Of a stretch of 64,000 nt of DNA, positions 53,792-63,969 are shown piece after piece. Both the position numbers and the translations under genes were made by a program. Location: the NCBI RefSeq assembly GCF_000702305.1, contig NZ_JNLC01000011.1, forward strand, positions 62,001 to 126,000, written 5' to 3'. The DNA comes from Allobosea sp. 117 (GTDB lineage: Bacteria; Pseudomonadota; Alphaproteobacteria; Rhizobiales; Xanthobacteraceae). Below the pieces are notes generated by a model. It had not been told where the DNA came from. It did no database searches and worked only from the letters and a program-made list of their open reading frames with translations. Each line of letters begins with the position of its first letter. Within the stretch, counting starts at the first letter, position 1.

Positions 53792-54673
53792 ATGGCCAGC
53801 TCATCGCCCGCATTGCCGCCCTTCGCGCCCGCCTTCGCCGCGCTCGCCCCGCGCTACGACCTGATCCTGTGCGACGTGTGGGGCGTGCTCCATAACGGCG
53901 TCGAGGGACGCATGGAGGCCGCCGAGGCGCTGACCCGCGCCCGCGAGAACGGCGCGACGGTGATCCTGATCTCCAACGCGCCGCGCCCGAATGCCGGCGT
54001 CGCGACCATGCTCGCCGGGATGCGAATTCCCGTCTCCTGGGACGCCATCGTCACCTCCGGCGACGTCACCGCCGGCCTGTTGCGCGAGCGCGGCGGCGGA
54101 AGGCTGTTCCATCTCGGGCCGGACCGCGACCTGCCGATCTATGACGGCATCGAGGTAGAACTGGTCGGGCCGGAGGACGCCGACCTCGTCGTCTGCACCG
54201 GGCTGTTCGACGACACGGTGGAGACGCCGGAGGACTACCGGAGCACGCTCGCGGCTGCGAAGGCGCGCGAGCTGCCCTTCATCTGCGCCAATCCCGACAT
54301 CGTGGTGGAGCGCGGCGGCGATCTCATCTGGTGCGCCGGAGCGCTGGCGGAAGCCTATGAGGCGCTCGGCGGCGAGGTGGTGTGGTGCGGCAAGCCGCAT
54401 CTGCCGATCTATGAGGCCGCGCTCGCCCTCGCCCAGCGCCTGCGCGGCGCGCCGGTCGCGCGTGAGCGGGTGGTGGCGATCGGGGACGCGCTGCGCACCG
54501 ACCTCGCCGGGGCGCTGAACGCGGGCATCGACTGCCTGTTCGTGGCCGCGGGCATCCACGCCGGCGAACTCGGGCTGGAAGCCGGCGCCGAGGTCGATCT
54601 GCGCGCGCTGGCGCGCCTCCTGGAAGACGGCCCGGGACAGCCGGCGGCGGTGACCACGCGACTCGTCTGGTGA
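53792..54673 (+). CDS. HAD-superfamily class IIA hydrolase (TIGR01459-like)
   Basis: The 293-residue phosphatase has motif I in ILCDVWGVLHNG (Asp nucleophile near residue 25), motif II in LISNAPRP, the lysine in WCGKPHLPIYE and motif IV in AIGDALRTDLAGALNAG. The DVWGV form of motif I, with Trp at the second-aspartate position, is typical of this alphaproteobacterial subgroup. The substrate is unknown. The ATG at 53792 is chosen because upstream codons are arginine-rich and non-conserved. Confidence 0.87.
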   Translation: MASSSPALPPFAPAFAALAPRYDLILCDVWGVLHNGVEGRMEAAEALTRARENGATVILISNAPRPNAGVATMLAGMRIPVSWDAIVTSGDVTAGLLRERGGGRLFHLGPDRDLPIYDGIEVELVGPEDADLVVCTGLFDDTVETPEDYRSTLAAAKARELPFICANPDIVVERGGDLIWCAGALAEAYEALGGEVVWCGKPHLPIYEAALALAQRLRGAPVARERVVAIGDALRTDLAGALNAGIDCLFVAAGIHAGELGLEAGAEVDLRALARLLEDGPGQPAAVTTRLVW

Positions 54674-54723
54674 GCGGCCGACATTTTTTCGGTCAGTATC
54701 GCATACGCTTTCTCGCACCTTAG

Positions 54724-54735
54724 GTGCATTGCAGC
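54724..54735. promoter_or_regulatory. Candidate PhaR-type site and palindrome upstream of maoC
   Basis: GTGCATTGCAGC overlaps the right arm of a 13-base palindrome, GCACCTTAGGTGC (54715-54727). The TGCAYTGCA core is shared with the motif at 7693-7707 near phaZ. It lies 53 bases before the MaoC start codon. Confidence 0.3.
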
Positions 54736-54787
54736 GTAAGCTCGCGCCGGTCAGATTGTCCGCCCGGGAAAAGCCGAGGCCCAAAGC

Positions 54788-55252
54788 ATGAATGCGCGTT
54801 TCAACCCACGGGCGATGCGCCTGCTCTATTTCGAGGACCTGTCCGTCGGCCAGCGCGAGACGCTGATGCGCACGGTGATGGACGAGGACGTGATCGACTT
54901 CGCCCGGCTCTCCGGCGACGACAACCCAATCCACCTGCATCAGGAATATGCGGCGACCACCCGCTTCGGCGAGCGCATCGCGCATGGCCTCTATACAGCG
55001 AGCCTGATTTCGGCGGTGCTCGGCACCCGGTTGCCCGGTCCCGGCGCGGTCTACCGCTCGCAGACGCTGAACTTCCACGCGCCGGTGAAGATCGGCGACG
55101 TTGTGTCGGTGATCGTCGAGGTGGTCGAGCTCAATCCGCAGGGCCGGCGGGTGAAGCTGAAATGCGAGGCGCTGGTCGACGGCAAAGTGGTGCTCAACGG
55201 CGAGGCGGAGGTCTCGGTGCCGCCGCGCCCGGCACCGAAGCCGGCGGCGTGA
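54788..55252 (+). CDS. MaoC-family (R)-specific enoyl-CoA hydratase-like protein
   Basis: The 154-residue hot-dog-fold protein has the hydratase-2 motif FARLSGDDNPIHLHQEYA with the Asp/His catalytic pair and the IAHGLYTASLIS helix. This is the PhaJ/MaoC type that makes (R)-3-hydroxyacyl-CoA, a precursor for PHA. A role in PHA supply is inferred from fold and from the possible PhaR-like site upstream. It is followed by ribF after 60 bases. Confidence 0.87.
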   Translation: MNARFNPRAMRLLYFEDLSVGQRETLMRTVMDEDVIDFARLSGDDNPIHLHQEYAATTRFGERIAHGLYTASLISAVLGTRLPGPGAVYRSQTLNFHAPVKIGDVVSVIVEVVELNPQGRRVKLKCEALVDGKVVLNGEAEVSVPPRPAPKPAA

Positions 55253-55312
55253 GAGCCCTCAGTTGACGCGGCGGCGCGGCGGGGCCAGTTTCCCGCCGCC
55301 CTGGAAAACCTG

Positions 55313-56290
55313 TTGCCGACATCCGCCGTGACCCAGCGTTCCGCCATTGCCCATCCCTTCGTCGTCCTGCGCGGCGAGGCCGAGCTGCCGCCCGAGCTCC
55401 AGCGTCCGGTGGTGGCGATCGGCAATTTCGACGGCGTGCATCGCGGCCATCGGGCGGTGATCGGCACCGCGCTCGACCAGGCCCGCTCGCTTGGCGCGCC
55501 GGCGCTGGCGCTGACCTTCGAGCCGCATCCGCGCGCTTTCTTCCGGCCGAACGAGCCGATGTTCCGCCTCACCCCGGAACCGATGAAGCTCGCCCGGCTG
55601 GCTGAGACCGGGCTCGACGGCGCCGTGGTGCTCGCCTTCGACACCACGCTCGCCGCCAAGGACGCCGAGAGCTTCGTGCGCGACATTCTGGTGGAGCGGC
55701 TCGGCGTCGCCATGGTGGTTGCCGGCTTCGACTTCCATTTCGGAAAAGCGCGCGGCGGCTCGCCGCTGTTCCTGCGCGAGGCGGGGGTGAATTACGGCTT
55801 CCGCGTCGAGATCGTGCCGCCACTGCTCGACGAGGGCGCGCAGATCTCCTCCTCCGCCATCCGCTCCGCGCTGGCGCAGGGGCGGGTGGAGCAGGCCGCC
55901 GACATGCTCGGGGCGCCGTGGGAGGTCGAGGCCGAGGTGATCCACGGCGACAAGCGCGGGCGCGACCTCGGCTATCCCACCGCCAATATGCGGCTCGACC
56001 CCTCGGTCGAGCTCGCCCACGGCATCTACGCCGTCACCGCGCGGATCGACGGGGTGGTGCATCCGGGGGTGGCCAGCTTCGGCCGGCGGCCGACCTTCGA
56101 CGACGGCGCGCCGCGGCTGGAGACTTTCGTGTTCGACTTTTCCGGCGATCTCTACGGCAAGACCGTGCGCATCGCCTTCCACGCCCATCTCCGGCCGGAG
56201 CTGAAGTTCGACAGCCTCGAGGCGCTGATCGCGCAGATGGACCGCGACAGCGAGCAGGCCCGCAGGGTGCTGGCCGGGAAACACGGCTGA
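55313..56290 (+). CDS. ribF: Bifunctional riboflavin kinase / FAD synthetase
   Basis: Converts riboflavin to FMN and FAD. The 325-residue product has the N-terminal adenylyltransferase domain ([13 protein letters not shown], about residues 32-44; [12 protein letters not shown] near 185) and the C-terminal flavokinase domain ([33 protein letters not shown]). The start is uncertain: TTG at 55313 has GGAAAA upstream, while GTG at 55328 is closer to the family start. The ribF-ileS-lspA order is conserved in proteobacteria. Confidence 0.95.
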   Translation: MPTSAVTQRSAIAHPFVVLRGEAELPPELQRPVVAIGNFDGVHRGHRAVIGTALDQARSLGAPALALTFEPHPRAFFRPNEPMFRLTPEPMKLARLAETGLDGAVVLAFDTTLAAKDAESFVRDILVERLGVAMVVAGFDFHFGKARGGSPLFLREAGVNYGFRVEIVPPLLDEGAQISSSAIRSALAQGRVEQAADMLGAPWEVEAEVIHGDKRGRDLGYPTANMRLDPSVELAHGIYAVTARIDGVVHPGVASFGRRPTFDDGAPRLETFVFDFSGDLYGKTVRIAFHAHLRPELKFDSLEALIAQMDRDSEQARRVLAGKHG

Positions 56291-56361
56291 GCGATCGTAC
56301 CGGCCTTGCGCCCGCCGCTGCGCGCTGCGGCTCTTGCACCGCTCAACCGCCGCGCTTAAAC

Positions 56362-56383
56362 CGGGCTCCAGTGAAGGAGCCCG
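56362..56383 (+). promoter_or_regulatory. ileS: Hairpin that sequesters the ileS ribosome-binding site
   Basis: CGGGCTCC (56362-56369) pairs with GGAGCCCG (56376-56383) across a 6-base AGTGAA loop. The right arm contains the GGAG of the ribosome-binding site, and the ATG starts three bases later at 56386. As drawn, the structure would block initiation until opened. Confidence 0.65.
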
Positions 56384-56385
56384 CG

Positions 56386-59300
56386 ATGACGAGCCGCAAC
56401 AGCGATGGCCGCACGGCCGGGGACAAGGACGCCGCTTCCGAGGCGACGGCGCACGACTATTCCTCGACCCTGTTCCTGCCGCAGACCGATTTCCCGATGC
56501 GCGCGGGCCTGCCCCAGCGCGAGCCGGAGTTCCTCGCCCGCTGGCAGCGGATCGACCTGTATGGCCGCCAGCGCGCCGCCGGCGCCGGCCGTCCGCGCTT
56601 CGTGCTGCACGACGGCCCGCCCTATGCCAACGGCAACATCCATATCGGCCACGCGCTCAACAAGATCCTGAAGGACGTGGTGGTGCGCTCGCAGGGCGCG
56701 CTCGGGCGCGATTCCAACTATGTGCCGGGCTGGGACTGCCACGGCCTGCCGATCGAGTGGAGGATCGAGGAGGAGAACTACCGCAAGAAGGGCAAGTCGA
56801 AGCCCGATTTTGCGGATGCCGCCGCCATGGTCGCCTTCCGCCAGGAATGCCGCGCCTATGCCGAGCACTGGCTCGACGTGCAGCGCGAGGAATTCAAGCG
56901 GCTCGGCGTCGGCGGCGACTGGGATCGTCCCTACGCCACCATGGCGTTTCCGGCCGAGGCGCAGATCGCCCGCGAGATCATGAAGTTCGCGGCGAACGGC
57001 CTGCTCTATCGCGGCTCCAAGCCGGTGATGTGGTCGGTGGTCGAGAAGACCGCGCTGGCCGAGGCGGAAGTCGAGTATCACGACCACACCTCGACCACGA
57101 TCTTCGTAAAGTTCCCGGTCACCGGCTATCGCGAGTGCAACTCCACGCATGGCGGCAACCCGGCCGGACTGCAGGCGCCGGACAAGGCCGACGACATCCA
57201 CCTGTTCCCCTCCTATGAGGGCGCCTCGATCGTCATCTGGACGACGACGCCGTGGACCATCCCCGGCAACCGGGCGATCGCCTTCTCGCCGAACGTCACC
57301 TATTCCGTCTACGAGGTGACCGAGGCGCCGGCCGACAACTGGGCCAAGGTCGGCGAGCACTTCATCCTCGCCGACAAGCTGGCCGGCGAGGTGTTCAAGG
57401 CCGCGCGGGTGACCGGCTTCGAGCGCCGCAAGGAGGTCGACCCAACCCATCTCGTCTGCGCGCATCCGCTCGCCGGCGTTGCCGGCGCCGAGGGCTATTT
57501 CGACTTCCCCGTGCCGGTGGCGGCCGGCGATTTCGTGACCGACGACACCGGCACTGGCTTCGTCCACATCGCCCCCGGCCACGGCGCCGACGACTTCAAC
57601 CTCTACATCGCCGAAAGACTCGGCGAGGTGCCGCACACGGTGGGGCCGGACGGGCGCTATTACGACCACGTGCCGCTGTTCGGCGGCCATCGGGTGATGG
57701 ACGAGGCGGGTAAGGAAGGCGACGCCAACGACGTCGTCATCAAGGCGCTGGTCGCGGCCGACAGGATCATCGCGCGCGGGCGGCTGAAGCACCAATATCC
57801 GCATTCGTGGCGCTCCAAGGCGCCGATCATCTTCCGCAACACGCCGCAATGGTTCATCGCGATGGACAAGGACATCGCGGCGACCGACGGCTCAATGAGC
57901 CCCGGCGACACGCTCCGCGCGCGGGCGCTCGGCGGCATCGCGGCGGTGGACTGGGTGCCGGAGACCGGGCGGAACCGCATCAACGGGATGATCGAGAACC
58001 GGCCGGACTGGGTGGTCTCGCGCCAGCGCGCCTGGGGCGTACCGATCGCCGTCTTCGTGAAGGACAAGGGCGACGGAACGGTCGAGATCCTGCGCGACGA
58101 GCGCGTCAACCGGCGCATCGCCGAGGCCTTCGAGGCCGAGGGAGCGGATGCCTGGTACAAGGAAGGCGCCGCCCAGCGCTTTCTCGGCACCGATTACAGC
58201 GCCAATGAATGGCACAAGGTCGACGACATCCTCGACGTCTGGTTCGATTCCGGCTCCACCCATGCCTTCACGCTGGAGGTTCGCGAGGACCTCAAGGTGC
58301 GGCGCGCCTATGAGGGCGGCCCGGACCGGGTGATGTATCTCGAAGGCTCGGACCAGCACCGCGGCTGGTTCCATTCCTCGCTGCTGGAGAGCTGCGGCAC
58401 GCGCGGGCGCCCGCCCTATGACGTGGTGCTGACCCACGGCTTCGTGCTCGACGAGGACGGGCGCAAAATGTCGAAGTCGCTCGGCAACGTGGTGGCGCCG
58501 CAGGAGGTAATCAAGAACTCCGGCGCCGACATATTGCGCCTGTGGGTCTGCGCCTCCGACTATGCCGACGATCTGCGCATCGGCCCGGAAATCCTGAAGA
58601 CCACGGTCGAGACCTATCGCAAGCTGCGCAACACGCTGCGCTGGCTGCTCGGCTCGCTGGCGCATTACCGCGACAGCGAGCGCGTCGCCTATTCGGAGAT
58701 GCCGGCGCTGGAGCGCATGGTGCTGCACCGGCTCACCGAGCTCGACGCGCTGGTGCGCGAGGCCTATGCGAGCTTCGACTTCAAGCGGGTGAACGCGGCG
58801 CTCACCCAGTTCATGACCGCCGAGCTCTCGGCGTTCTATTTCGACGTGCGCAAGGATGCGCTCTATTGCGACCCGATCTCCTCGGTGACGCGGCGGGCCT
58901 GCCTGACCGTGCTCGACGAGGTGTTCCGCCGCCTCGTCATCTGGCTGGCGCCGATCCTGCCCTTCACCGCCGAGGAGGCCTGGCTCGCCCGCTCGCCCTC
59001 GGAAGAGGGCTCGGTGCATCTGGAGACCTTCCCGGAGACCCCGAGGAAGTGGCGCGACGAGGCGCTCGCGGACGAATGGCGGAAGGTCCGGCAGGTGCGC
59101 CGCGTGGTGCTCGGCGCGCTGGAGGTGGAGCGCGCGGCCAAGCGCATCGGCTCCAGCCTCGAGGCGGCGCCGGTCATCCATGTCTCCGACGCCAACCTGT
59201 TCGCGGCGGTGAGTGCGCTCGACCTCGCCGAGGTCTGCATCACCTCGGACGCGCATCTGATGCCGGACGAGGGACCGAAGGACGCCTTCCGGCTCGACGA

Positions 59301-59466
59301 CGTGCCGGGCGTCGCGGTGGTACCGGTCCGCGCGGAAGGGCACAAATGCGCCCGCTCCTGGAAGATCTCGCCGCTCGTCGGCACCGACCCGGAATATCCG
59401 GACGTCACGCCGCGCGACGCACAGGCGCTGCGCGAGCTGGCGCTCGCCCGCCGGGCAGCGGAATGA
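56386..59466 (+). CDS. ileS: Isoleucyl-tRNA synthetase
   Basis: Charges tRNA-Ile. The 1026-residue class I enzyme has HIGH in [13 protein letters not shown], the editing domain ([15 protein letters not shown]), the [10 protein letters not shown] segment and KMSKS in [12 protein letters not shown]. The C-terminal zinc ribbon is degenerate: only one of the usual four cysteines remains ([14 protein letters not shown]). GAAGGAG supports the ATG at 56386, but that site lies in a hairpin. lspA follows after 34 bases. Confidence 0.97.
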   Translation: MTSRNSDGRTAGDKDAASEATAHDYSSTLFLPQTDFPMRAGLPQREPEFLARWQRIDLYGRQRAAGAGRPRFVLHDGPPYANGNIHIGHALNKILKDVVVRSQGALGRDSNYVPGWDCHGLPIEWRIEEENYRKKGKSKPDFADAAAMVAFRQECRAYAEHWLDVQREEFKRLGVGGDWDRPYATMAFPAEAQIAREIMKFAANGLLYRGSKPVMWSVVEKTALAEAEVEYHDHTSTTIFVKFPVTGYRECNSTHGGNPAGLQAPDKADDIHLFPSYEGASIVIWTTTPWTIPGNRAIAFSPNVTYSVYEVTEAPADNWAKVGEHFILADKLAGEVFKAARVTGFERRKEVDPTHLVCAHPLAGVAGAEGYFDFPVPVAAGDFVTDDTGTGFVHIAPGHGADDFNLYIAERLGEVPHTVGPDGRYYDHVPLFGGHRVMDEAGKEGDANDVVIKALVAADRIIARGRLKHQYPHSWRSKAPIIFRNTPQWFIAMDKDIAATDGSMSPGDTLRARALGGIAAVDWVPETGRNRINGMIENRPDWVVSRQRAWGVPIAVFVKDKGDGTVEILRDERVNRRIAEAFEAEGADAWYKEGAAQRFLGTDYSANEWHKVDDILDVWFDSGSTHAFTLEVREDLKVRRAYEGGPDRVMYLEGSDQHRGWFHSSLLESCGTRGRPPYDVVLTHGFVLDEDGRKMSKSLGNVVAPQEVIKNSGADILRLWVCASDYADDLRIGPEILKTTVETYRKLRNTLRWLLGSLAHYRDSERVAYSEMPALERMVLHRLTELDALVREAYASFDFKRVNAALTQFMTAELSAFYFDVRKDALYCDPISSVTRRACLTVLDEVFRRLVIWLAPILPFTAEEAWLARSPSEEGSVHLETFPETPRKWRDEALADEWRKVRQVRRVVLGALEVERAAKRIGSSLEAAPVIHVSDANLFAAVSALDLAEVCITSDAHLMPDEGPKDAFRLDDVPGVAVVPVRAEGHKCARSWKISPLVGTDPEYPDVTPRDAQALRELALARRAAE

Positions 59467-59500
59467 GGCGGGAAGCCGGCGCCCGGGTGCGGATGCGTCC

Positions 59501-60010
59501 ATGAAGCTGCAGCTCGCCGGCCCGCTGACCCGCCTCGGCGGCCTCATCGCGCTCGCCGTCTTCGTGCTCGACCAGGCGACCAAGATCGGCGTCATGCGCG
59601 GCGTCGATTTCGGCGAGAGCGGGATCGTGCCGGTCGCCCCCTTCCTCGACCTCGTGGTGGTCTGGAACACAGGCATCAGCTACGGGCTGGTGCCGCTCGG
59701 CACCGAGGGCTGGTGGGTCCTCGCTTTGGTGCAGCTCGCCGCCTCCGCCGCCTTCGTCTTCTGGCTCGCCCGCGTCGATCGCCGGCTGGAGGCGGTGGCG
59801 CTCGGGCTGCTGATCGGTGGAGCGCTCGGCAACACCGTCGACCGCGCCGCCTATGGCGCGGTGTTCGACTTCCTGTCGCTGCACGCCTTCGGCTGGCGCT
59901 GGTACGTCTTCAACATCGCCGATGCGGCCATCGTTGCCGGCATAATACTGCTCATTTATGATTCATTTTTCGGGCACGCCGTAAAATCGCCGCCCTCGAA
60001 TGAAAGCTGA
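59501..60010 (+). CDS. lspA: Lipoprotein signal peptidase (signal peptidase II)
   Basis: Cleaves prolipoproteins after diacylglyceryl transfer. The 169-residue protein has four membrane helices and the catalytic aspartates Asp114 (GNTVDRAAYG) and Asp141 (FNIADAAI), plus the DQATK and WNTGISYG segments. It follows ileS in the conserved order and works in the same pathway as lnt at 24.1 kb. Confidence 0.96.
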   Translation: MKLQLAGPLTRLGGLIALAVFVLDQATKIGVMRGVDFGESGIVPVAPFLDLVVVWNTGISYGLVPLGTEGWWVLALVQLAASAAFVFWLARVDRRLEAVALGLLIGGALGNTVDRAAYGAVFDFLSLHAFGWRWYVFNIADAAIVAGIILLIYDSFFGHAVKSPPSNES

Positions 60011-60095
60011 TCGGGTGTGCTGACCCGCTCAGGGCCGGGTCGCGAACGGCCTTCGGCCGCCGCGGTGTCCGGTTACGGCAGGAGACGAAGATCGC

Positions 60096-60797
60096 ATGAC
60101 GACGAGAGACGCGAATCGCCGCGCCGCAGCCAGTCCTTTCCTCCGCCTCGCGATCGCGGCCGCCGCGCTCGTTCCGGCCGCCGGTCTCATTGCGGCTCCG
60201 GCGCACGCGCAGGAGGACAGCTCGCTCACCAGCTCGATCCTCAGCGGCATCGGGCTGGTCGCTCCCGAGCCCCCGCAGATCGACTATCGCGAACGGGCGC
60301 CGCTGGTGGTACCGCCGAACGGCGGTGGCGAACTCGCCCTGCCGCCGCCGCGCGACGCCAACTCGGTCGCCGCCAATCCGGCCTGGCCGAAGGACTACGA
60401 CGCCGAGGTCAAGAAGAAGCAGCAGGCCGAGGACGCTAAGGTCGTCAAGCAGCACAGCCGCTATTCCGGTATCGATCCGCGCCCGCTGTCGCCGAGCGAG
60501 CTCGCCAAAGGCCAGCGCGCCGGCAAGGCGACCGGCAGCGGCTTCGATTCCACTACCGGCGACAATCGTGTGAACCAGAACGAGCTCGGCTTCACCGGAT
60601 GGGGCTCGTTCAGCCTGTCCAGCACGGGCGAGAAGCCGCTGGTGTTCACCGGCGAGCCGGAGCGCGAGGCGCTGGTGCAGCCGCCGCCAGGCTACCAGAC
60701 CCCCGCGCCGAACGCGCCCTACGGCGTGGTCGAGGACAAGAAGAAGCCGTGGTCGCTGCCGAATCTGTTCGACCGCACCCAGACGAACAAGCAGTGA
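60096..60797 (+). CDS. Secreted Pro/Lys-rich protein of unknown function
   Basis: The 233-residue product has a signal peptide (core LRLAIAAAALVPAAGLIAA, cleavage AHA/QED) without a lipobox cysteine. The mature part is low in hydrophobicity, with RAPLVVPPNGGGELALPPPRD, a Lys-rich stretch (EVKKKQQAEDAKVVK) and a C-terminal PSW-like end. The RAPLVVPP...LPPPR pattern recalls DUF3035/BamF-type proteins that sit between lspA and M16 peptidases in other alphaproteobacteria; this is a weak resemblance. Location is inferred to be periplasmic. AGGAGA precedes the start. Confidence 0.75.
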   Translation: MTTRDANRRAAASPFLRLAIAAAALVPAAGLIAAPAHAQEDSSLTSSILSGIGLVAPEPPQIDYRERAPLVVPPNGGGELALPPPRDANSVAANPAWPKDYDAEVKKKQQAEDAKVVKQHSRYSGIDPRPLSPSELAKGQRAGKATGSGFDSTTGDNRVNQNELGFTGWGSFSLSSTGEKPLVFTGEPEREALVQPPPGYQTPAPNAPYGVVEDKKKPWSLPNLFDRTQTNKQ

Positions 60798-60999
60798 TGC
60801 CCGCCGCGGCCGGCGCGGCAGCCTCGTCACTTCCCGGTGAGATGCGGGCCGGCGCGTCGCGCGGGGATGACGGCGTCGCTACATTCCCGCGCAGCCTCGC
60901 CACCGTCCGTCGCGCCGCGCGCCGGATCGCGTTTAGGCGACCGCCGTGCCTGACGGCTGCCGCTGGCAGCCGCGCCGTCCTCCCTGACTGGAACGCCCC

Positions 61000-62379
61000 G
61001 TGACTGGAAAATTCATGCCCGCCCTGATGCTGATCGCCGCCGCCGGTGTCGCCACGCTGTCCGCCCCGCGCACCGCGGACGCCGCCGAGGTGTCCGAGTT
61101 CACGCTCGACAATGGCCTGCAGGTCGTCGTCGTGCCGGACCACCGGGCGCCGGTCGTCACCCACATGGTGTGGTACCGCGTCGGATCGGCGGACGAGCAG
61201 CCGGGTAAGTCGGGCATCGCGCATTTCCTCGAGCACCTGATGTTCAAGGGCACCGACAAGCACCCGGCGGGCGAGTTCTCGCAGGTGGTTGCCAAGCTCG
61301 GCGGCCAGGAGAACGCCTTCACCTCGCAGGATTACACCGCCTATTTCCAGCGCGTCGCCAAGCAGCATCTCGGCCAGGTGATGGCCTTCGAGGCCGACCG
61401 CATGACCGGGCTCGTGCTCACCGACGAGGTGGTGCTGCCCGAGCGCGACGTGGTGCTGGAGGAGCGCCGCATGCGCACCGACAACGACCCGGCCTCGCAG
61501 CTCTCCGAGGCCGCGCAGGCGGCGATGTACACCAACCATCCCTACGGCCATCCGATCATCGGCTGGGAAGACGAGATCAAGCAGCTCAACCGCGAGGACG
61601 CGCTCGCCTTCTACAAGCGCTTCTACACGCCGAACAACGCCGTCCTCGTGGTGGCCGGCGACGTGACTGCGGACGAGGTGCGCACGCTCGCTGAAGCGAG
61701 CTACGGCAAGGTCGCGCGCCGCGCCGAGACGGCCGATCGCGTGCGCCCGCAAGAGCCCGAGCCGCGCGCCCAGCGCTGGCTGTCGCTCGCCGATACGCGC
61801 GTCGCCCAGCCGAACCTGTCGCGAACCTATCTGGTGCCTCCCTATCGCCTCGCCAAACAGGACAGCGTCGCGCTCGACGTGCTGGCGCAGGTGCTCGGCG
61901 GCGGCTCGACCGGCCGCCTCTACCGCTCGCTGGTGGCCGACAAGGGCATCGCCGCCAGCGCCAGCGCCTGGTACCAGAGCACGGCACTCGACGAGACCCG
62001 CTTCGGCATCTCCGCCTCGCCGCGGCCGGACGTCGCCCTGGAGACGCTGGAAGCGGCGCTCGACGAGGCGATCGCCGAGCTCGTCGCCAAGGGTCCGGAC
62101 GCGGCCGAGCTGGAGCGCGCCAAGACGCGCCTCGTCGCCGAATCGATCTACGCGCAGGACAATCAGGCGACGCTGGCGCGCATCTACGGCGCGGCGCTGA
62201 CCACCGGCACCTCCGTCGAGGACGTGAAGAACTGGCCGGACGAGGTGAAGCGCGTGACCGCCGACCAGGTGAAGGACGTCGCGCGGCGCTATCTGGTTCC
62301 GGCGCGCTCGGTCACCAGCCAGCTTCTCAGGAAGGCCCCGCCGGCGGAAGCCTCGGTGGCGCCGGAGAAGCGCTCGTGA
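61000..62379 (+). CDS. M16-family zinc metallopeptidase, catalytic subunit
   Basis: The 459-residue product has a signal peptide-like N-terminus and the inverted zinc motif H-x-x-E-H in GIAHFLEHLMFKG (His75, Glu78, His79), with the distal glutamate in VVLEERRM near residue 154. It is a processing-type peptidase, likely periplasmic. The start is GTG at 61000; ATG at 61015 is an alternative. The next gene starts within its stop codon (GTGA), and the two proteins probably form a heterodimer. The 202 bases upstream hold no gene. Confidence 0.93.
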   Translation: MTGKFMPALMLIAAAGVATLSAPRTADAAEVSEFTLDNGLQVVVVPDHRAPVVTHMVWYRVGSADEQPGKSGIAHFLEHLMFKGTDKHPAGEFSQVVAKLGGQENAFTSQDYTAYFQRVAKQHLGQVMAFEADRMTGLVLTDEVVLPERDVVLEERRMRTDNDPASQLSEAAQAAMYTNHPYGHPIIGWEDEIKQLNREDALAFYKRFYTPNNAVLVVAGDVTADEVRTLAEASYGKVARRAETADRVRPQEPEPRAQRWLSLADTRVAQPNLSRTYLVPPYRLAKQDSVALDVLAQVLGGGSTGRLYRSLVADKGIAASASAWYQSTALDETRFGISASPRPDVALETLEAALDEAIAELVAKGPDAAELERAKTRLVAESIYAQDNQATLARIYGAALTTGTSVEDVKNWPDEVKRVTADQVKDVARRYLVPARSVTSQLLRKAPPAEASVAPEKRS

Positions 62380-63806
62380 CGCGGCCCCTTCTCGACGCCG
62401 CGCGGGACCGCACCGGACGACGCCTCGCCTCGCTCGCGCAGGCCTGTCGCCGGGCGCTTCCCCGCCTCACCGTTCCCAAGGCTTCTTTCGCGGTCCCGCT
62501 TGCCATGACGATCGCCCTGATCTCGACCCCGCCCGCCCAGTCCGAGACCACCCGCATCCAGCGGGTGATCAGCCCGGGCCGCATCGAAGCTTGGCTCGTG
62601 CACGACACGACGCTGCCGCTGGTCGCCATGGAGTTCGCCTTCGTCGGCGGCGCCGCGCAGGACCCGGCAGAGCGGCCCGGCGTCGCCAGCCTCACTTCCT
62701 CGCTGCTCGACGAGGGCGCCGGCGACCTCGATTCCCGCAGCTTCCAGGACAAGCTCGCGGAGAAGGCCATCGAGCTGCGCTTCGATGCCGGCCGCGACAC
62801 GTTGAACGGCTCGCTGCGCACGCTGTCGGAGAATCTCGACAGCGCGCTGGAACTGACCCGGCTCGCCGTGACCTCCCCGCGCTTCGACCCCGAGGCGGTG
62901 GAGCGCATCCGTCAGGCGCAGCTTGCCATGCTGCGGCGCCGCTCGACCGATCCCTCCTCGCTGGCGAGTCTGGGCTGGTCGGCGCGCGCCTTCCCGAACC
63001 ACCCCTATGGCCGGCCGGTCGACGGCACGCTGGAGAGCGTGCCCATGATCACCCGCGACGACCTCGTCGCCTATGCCGGGCGGGTGATGGCGCGCGACAA
63101 TCTCAAGATCGCGGTGGTCGGCGACATCACGCCGGAAGCGCTCGGCCCGGCGCTCGACAAGCTGTTCGGCGCGCTGCCCGCCAAGGCGCAGCTCGCGCCG
63201 GTGCCGGATGTCGAGCCGCAGGGGCTGGGCAGCGTCGAGGTGAAGGACCTCAACGTGCCGCAGGCCTCGATCATCTTCGGCGGCATCGGGCTGAAGCGGA
63301 ACGATCCGGACTTCATCCCGGCCTTCGTGCTGAACCACATGCTGGGCGGCTCAGCCTTTTCCTCGCGGCTGTTCAAGGAAGTGCGCGAGAAGCGCGGCCT
63401 CGCCTATTCGGTCTACAGCCATCTCGCCCCGCTCGACCATGCCGGGCTGATCCTCGGCGGCACGGCGACCAAGAACGACCGCGCCGCCGAATCGATTGGA
63501 CTGATCCGCGAGGAGTATCTGAAGCTCCTGAAGGACGGGCCGAGCGAGGACGAACTGGCCGACGCCAAGAGCTACCTGATCGGCAGCTTCGCGCTGCGCT
63601 TCGATTCCTCTGCCAAAGTCGCCGCGCAGCTCCTGCAGATCCAGATCGACAATCTCGGCATCGACTATATCGACCGGCGCAACGAGCTGGTGGGGGCGGT
63701 GGGTGTCGAGGACATTCGCCGCGTGGCGAAGCGCCTCTCGGCCGATCCGGCGCTGCTGTTCAGCGTCGTCGGGCGGCCAACCGGGCTGGCGCCGAACGGC
63801 GGCTGA
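62376..63806 (+). CDS. M16-family peptidase-like protein, non-catalytic subunit
   Basis: The 476-residue product has an N-terminal hydrophobic segment (FAVPLAMTIALIS, about 45-57) consistent with a signal or anchor, and an M16 fold. The zinc motif is replaced by VASLTSSLLDEGAG, so it is inactive on its own. The C-terminal RLFKEVREKRGLAYSVYS segment with Arg/Tyr matches the substrate-binding R/Y pair of M16B partner subunits. It overlaps the catalytic gene by four bases, so the two are translated together. Confidence 0.92.
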   Translation: MTRPLLDAARDRTGRRLASLAQACRRALPRLTVPKASFAVPLAMTIALISTPPAQSETTRIQRVISPGRIEAWLVHDTTLPLVAMEFAFVGGAAQDPAERPGVASLTSSLLDEGAGDLDSRSFQDKLAEKAIELRFDAGRDTLNGSLRTLSENLDSALELTRLAVTSPRFDPEAVERIRQAQLAMLRRRSTDPSSLASLGWSARAFPNHPYGRPVDGTLESVPMITRDDLVAYAGRVMARDNLKIAVVGDITPEALGPALDKLFGALPAKAQLAPVPDVEPQGLGSVEVKDLNVPQASIIFGGIGLKRNDPDFIPAFVLNHMLGGSAFSSRLFKEVREKRGLAYSVYSHLAPLDHAGLILGGTATKNDRAAESIGLIREEYLKLLKDGPSEDELADAKSYLIGSFALRFDSSAKVAAQLLQIQIDNLGIDYIDRRNELVGAVGVEDIRRVAKRLSADPALLFSVVGRPTGLAPNGG

Positions 63807-63969
63807 CGGCCTCGCGTTCCGCCGTCCGGGAGAGCCCGTCGCGGCCTCCCGCATGCGGCGGCGCGCTGTTATAAAGACGGCCGCGCGGCGGGGGGATCGC
63901 CGCCAGTTGATCGTGCCCGTTTTGTCGTGCCCATGGGTATCGTGCGTGAGTGCTTGGGGAGTTGAGCGT

